6,916 bases of DNA, taken from the NCBI GenBank assembly GCA_913052275.1, contig CAJXDX010000091.1, forward strand, positions 1 through 6,916, written 5' to 3'. The notes under the pieces were generated by a model, which was not told the DNA's origin, made no database searches, and was given only the letters and a program-made list of their open reading frames with translations. A program made the translations under genes and the position numbers. This DNA is from an uncultured Pseudomonadota bacterium (GTDB lineage Bacteria; SAR324; NAC60-12). How positions within the stretch are numbered: the stretch's first letter is position 1; the number at the start of each line of letters is the position of its first letter. Below are positions 5,996-6,916 of this stretch, piece after piece.

Positions 5996-6430
5996 ATGGA
6001 TTTTGGTGAACAAATGACTAAGTGGAGGGAAGATTCCGGACTGACTCGCAAGGAATTTGCCAGAAAACTTAGTGTGTCGCTGACTGCAGTAAAAAATTGG
6101 GAAACAGGACACTCAACACCTAAACTGACAAAATATAGTGAAATTGCCAAAGTACTGTCTATAGATGTGCGAGATATGGGCCTGGATAATGACCTCAATC
6201 TTGACAGGATAGGTGATCGCATCAAATATGCCCGTTTGCTTCGAGGTATGTCGATCGAGGCATTTGCCTATGAACATGGTTTTGCAATTCAGACTGTAAA
6301 GAGCTGGGAATCTCATGCCGCTGAGGTGACAGAAGCATCTCTGGAACGCATTTCTCGTGCTTTGAAAATACCTTTCCCATTCTTTGATATGAAGAATGAT
6401 CCTCACAAAGAATTAGCCGACCTAAAATAA
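5996..6430 (+). CDS. Tandem XRE-type helix-turn-helix DNA-binding protein
   Basis: This 144-aa protein consists almost entirely of two Cro/C1-type HTH domains. Domain 1 spans about residues 3-60 (LTRKEFARKLSVSLTAVKNWETG, with the typical WE-x-G-x-x-x-P after the recognition helix). Domain 2 spans about 72-130 (MSIEAFAYEHGFAIQTVKSWES). The domains align with each other: AVKNWE against TVKSWE, and IAKVLSID against ISRALKIP. No effector, peptidase or membrane segment is present, and the last 14 residues are charged. Domain 2 lacks the Gly and Pro that follow WE in domain 1, so it may bind differently or serve in pairing. The start is supported by AGAGG at 5986-5990, five bases upstream. The target is unknown: autoregulation, or control of neighbouring genes, are the obvious options. 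It follows the regulator gene by 332 bp with its own promoter and converges with the gene to its right. Confidence 0.85.
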   Translation: MDFGEQMTKWREDSGLTRKEFARKLSVSLTAVKNWETGHSTPKLTKYSEIAKVLSIDVRDMGLDNDLNLDRIGDRIKYARLLRGMSIEAFAYEHGFAIQTVKSWESHAAEVTEASLERISRALKIPFPFFDMKNDPHKELADLK

Positions 6431-6466
6431 ACAGAGGAAATCTCGAGATAGAGGAACTCCAAGTAA

Positions 6467-6916
6467 TTAATTTTGGGTGCGTCTCAGCGCATCCTTAAAT
6501 TCCTGTTTTTCGTTGTCTTGTTTCAGAGCAAGCTGGTAGTGTTTTCTGGCCAATGGTATTTCTCCGTTTGCCTCAAAAGCCAGTCCGAGGTTGTACTCAT
6601 CTTCTGCTGTGCGATCATCCTGACTTTGAAGAAAGGCAATTGCTTCCTGATATGCGTTGCCCCTGATAAGCGTAACTGCAACTGGGTTCCCATCAAGAAC
6701 AATTAAATCTGCCGTTTCATGATAGGGGCTGATTTGTCTGACGAATTTTTCAGCTACCTCTCTGCCGAGCCTGATCCGCATATCCAGAGCAGTTTGCGGA
6801 ACACCGACATCCTGTCTTAGATTGAACCCTCTTGCAAAATATTCAGTGGGGTTTGTAAATGATAAACCGGCCCGATCAATTCTTGTAAGTAAGGTGACAG
6901 AAAAGTCCTGATCTTG
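6467..6916 (-). CDS. C-terminal part of a TPR-containing protein of unknown function (5' end off the window)
   Basis: The minus-strand frame is open from the right edge to TAA at 6469-6467, giving 149 visible residues. The start lies outside, so the internal ATG at 6781 should not be taken as the start. The visible part begins with a mixed hydrophobic/polar stretch (residues 1-45). Next comes a segment RLGREVAEKFVRQISPY (49-65) resembling one seen in some lipoprotein-like proteins that compute a short beta region before TPRs (family not certain). One clear TPR-like helix pair follows at about 105-138 (EDEYNLGLAFEANGEIPLARKHYQLALK), preceded by a half-repeat at 86-98 (GNAYQEAIAFLQS). TPRs mediate protein-protein contact. 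Whether the protein is secreted or a lipoprotein cannot be judged without its N-terminus. It converges with the HTH gene across 36 bp and has no visible link to the tct genes. Confidence 0.8.
   Translation of the reverse strand, partial: QDQDFSVTLLTRIDRAGLSFTNPTEYFARGFNLRQDVGVPQTALDMRIRLGREVAEKFVRQISPYHETADLIVLDGNPVAVTLIRGNAYQEAIAFLQSQDDRTAEDEYNLGLAFEANGEIPLARKHYQLALKQDNEKQEFKDALRRTQN

Noticed and set aside
6440..6449. 10-bp palindrome ATCTCGAGAT between the converging genes
   Set aside because: There is no T tract on either side and no neighbouring copies, so a single short palindrome is not enough to call.
6474..6493. Hairpin GGGTGCG-TCTCAG-CGCATCC as a terminator for the HTH gene
   Set aside because: It lies inside the coding end of the converging TPR gene and is followed by TTAAATT, not a T tract. 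It could still slow polymerase but is not supported as a terminator.
1..6916. CRISPR array, tRNA/rRNA, insertion sequence or phage attachment site
   Set aside because: No regularly spaced repeats, cloverleaf, transposase frame, terminal inverted repeats or integrase were seen on either strand.

Overview
The window carries a tricarboxylate uptake and sensing locus from a bacterium with periplasmic binding proteins, so most likely a Gram-negative. Codon use is moderate to low in G+C, and the intergenic DNA is very A/T-rich. The phylum cannot be fixed from the sequence. A marine or PVC-type lineage (Verrucomicrobia/Lentisphaerae) is only a weak impression.

Layout. Positions 1-3047, minus strand: a compact operon tctC-tctB-tctA encoding a tripartite tricarboxylate transporter (TTT family). 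It comprises a periplasmic binding protein, a small 4-TM subunit and a large permease. The permease gene runs off the left edge with 501 codons visible. Positions 3048-3336: a divergent control region with direct repeats, an inverted repeat and a candidate tctC promoter. Positions 3337-5663, plus strand: a two-gene CitA/CitB (DpiB/DpiA)-type two-component system, closed by an A/T-rich intrinsic terminator whose loop contains the last stop codon. Positions 5664-5995: a non-coding stretch with a good sigma-70-type promoter and several small repeats. Positions 5996-6430, plus strand: a 144-aa protein made of two tandem XRE-type helix-turn-helix domains. Positions 6467-6916, minus strand: the C-terminal 149 codons of a TPR-containing protein that starts beyond the right edge and converges on the HTH gene.

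How it works together (inference). The kinase has the CitA-type periplasmic Cache domain, with the Arg-x-x-His and Arg-x-Lys ligand residues at the same spacing as citrate-binding CitA. It would sense extracellular citrate or a related tricarboxylate and phosphorylate the response regulator at Asp55. The regulator would then act in the divergent region to switch on tctCBA. The transporter is a TctABC type, but its neighbouring regulator is a CitAB type, not the OmpR/EnvZ-like TctDE pair of Salmonella.

The less ordinary points are small. They are a perfect 8-bp hairpin inside the first codons of tctB, an identical 14-base A/T-rich leader at the same distance from the starts of kinase and regulator (both lacking a Shine-Dalgarno), repeated TCATTTTGTT elements before the kinase gene, and a tandem-HTH protein with palindromes around its promoter. 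I do not see evidence of a wholly new system.
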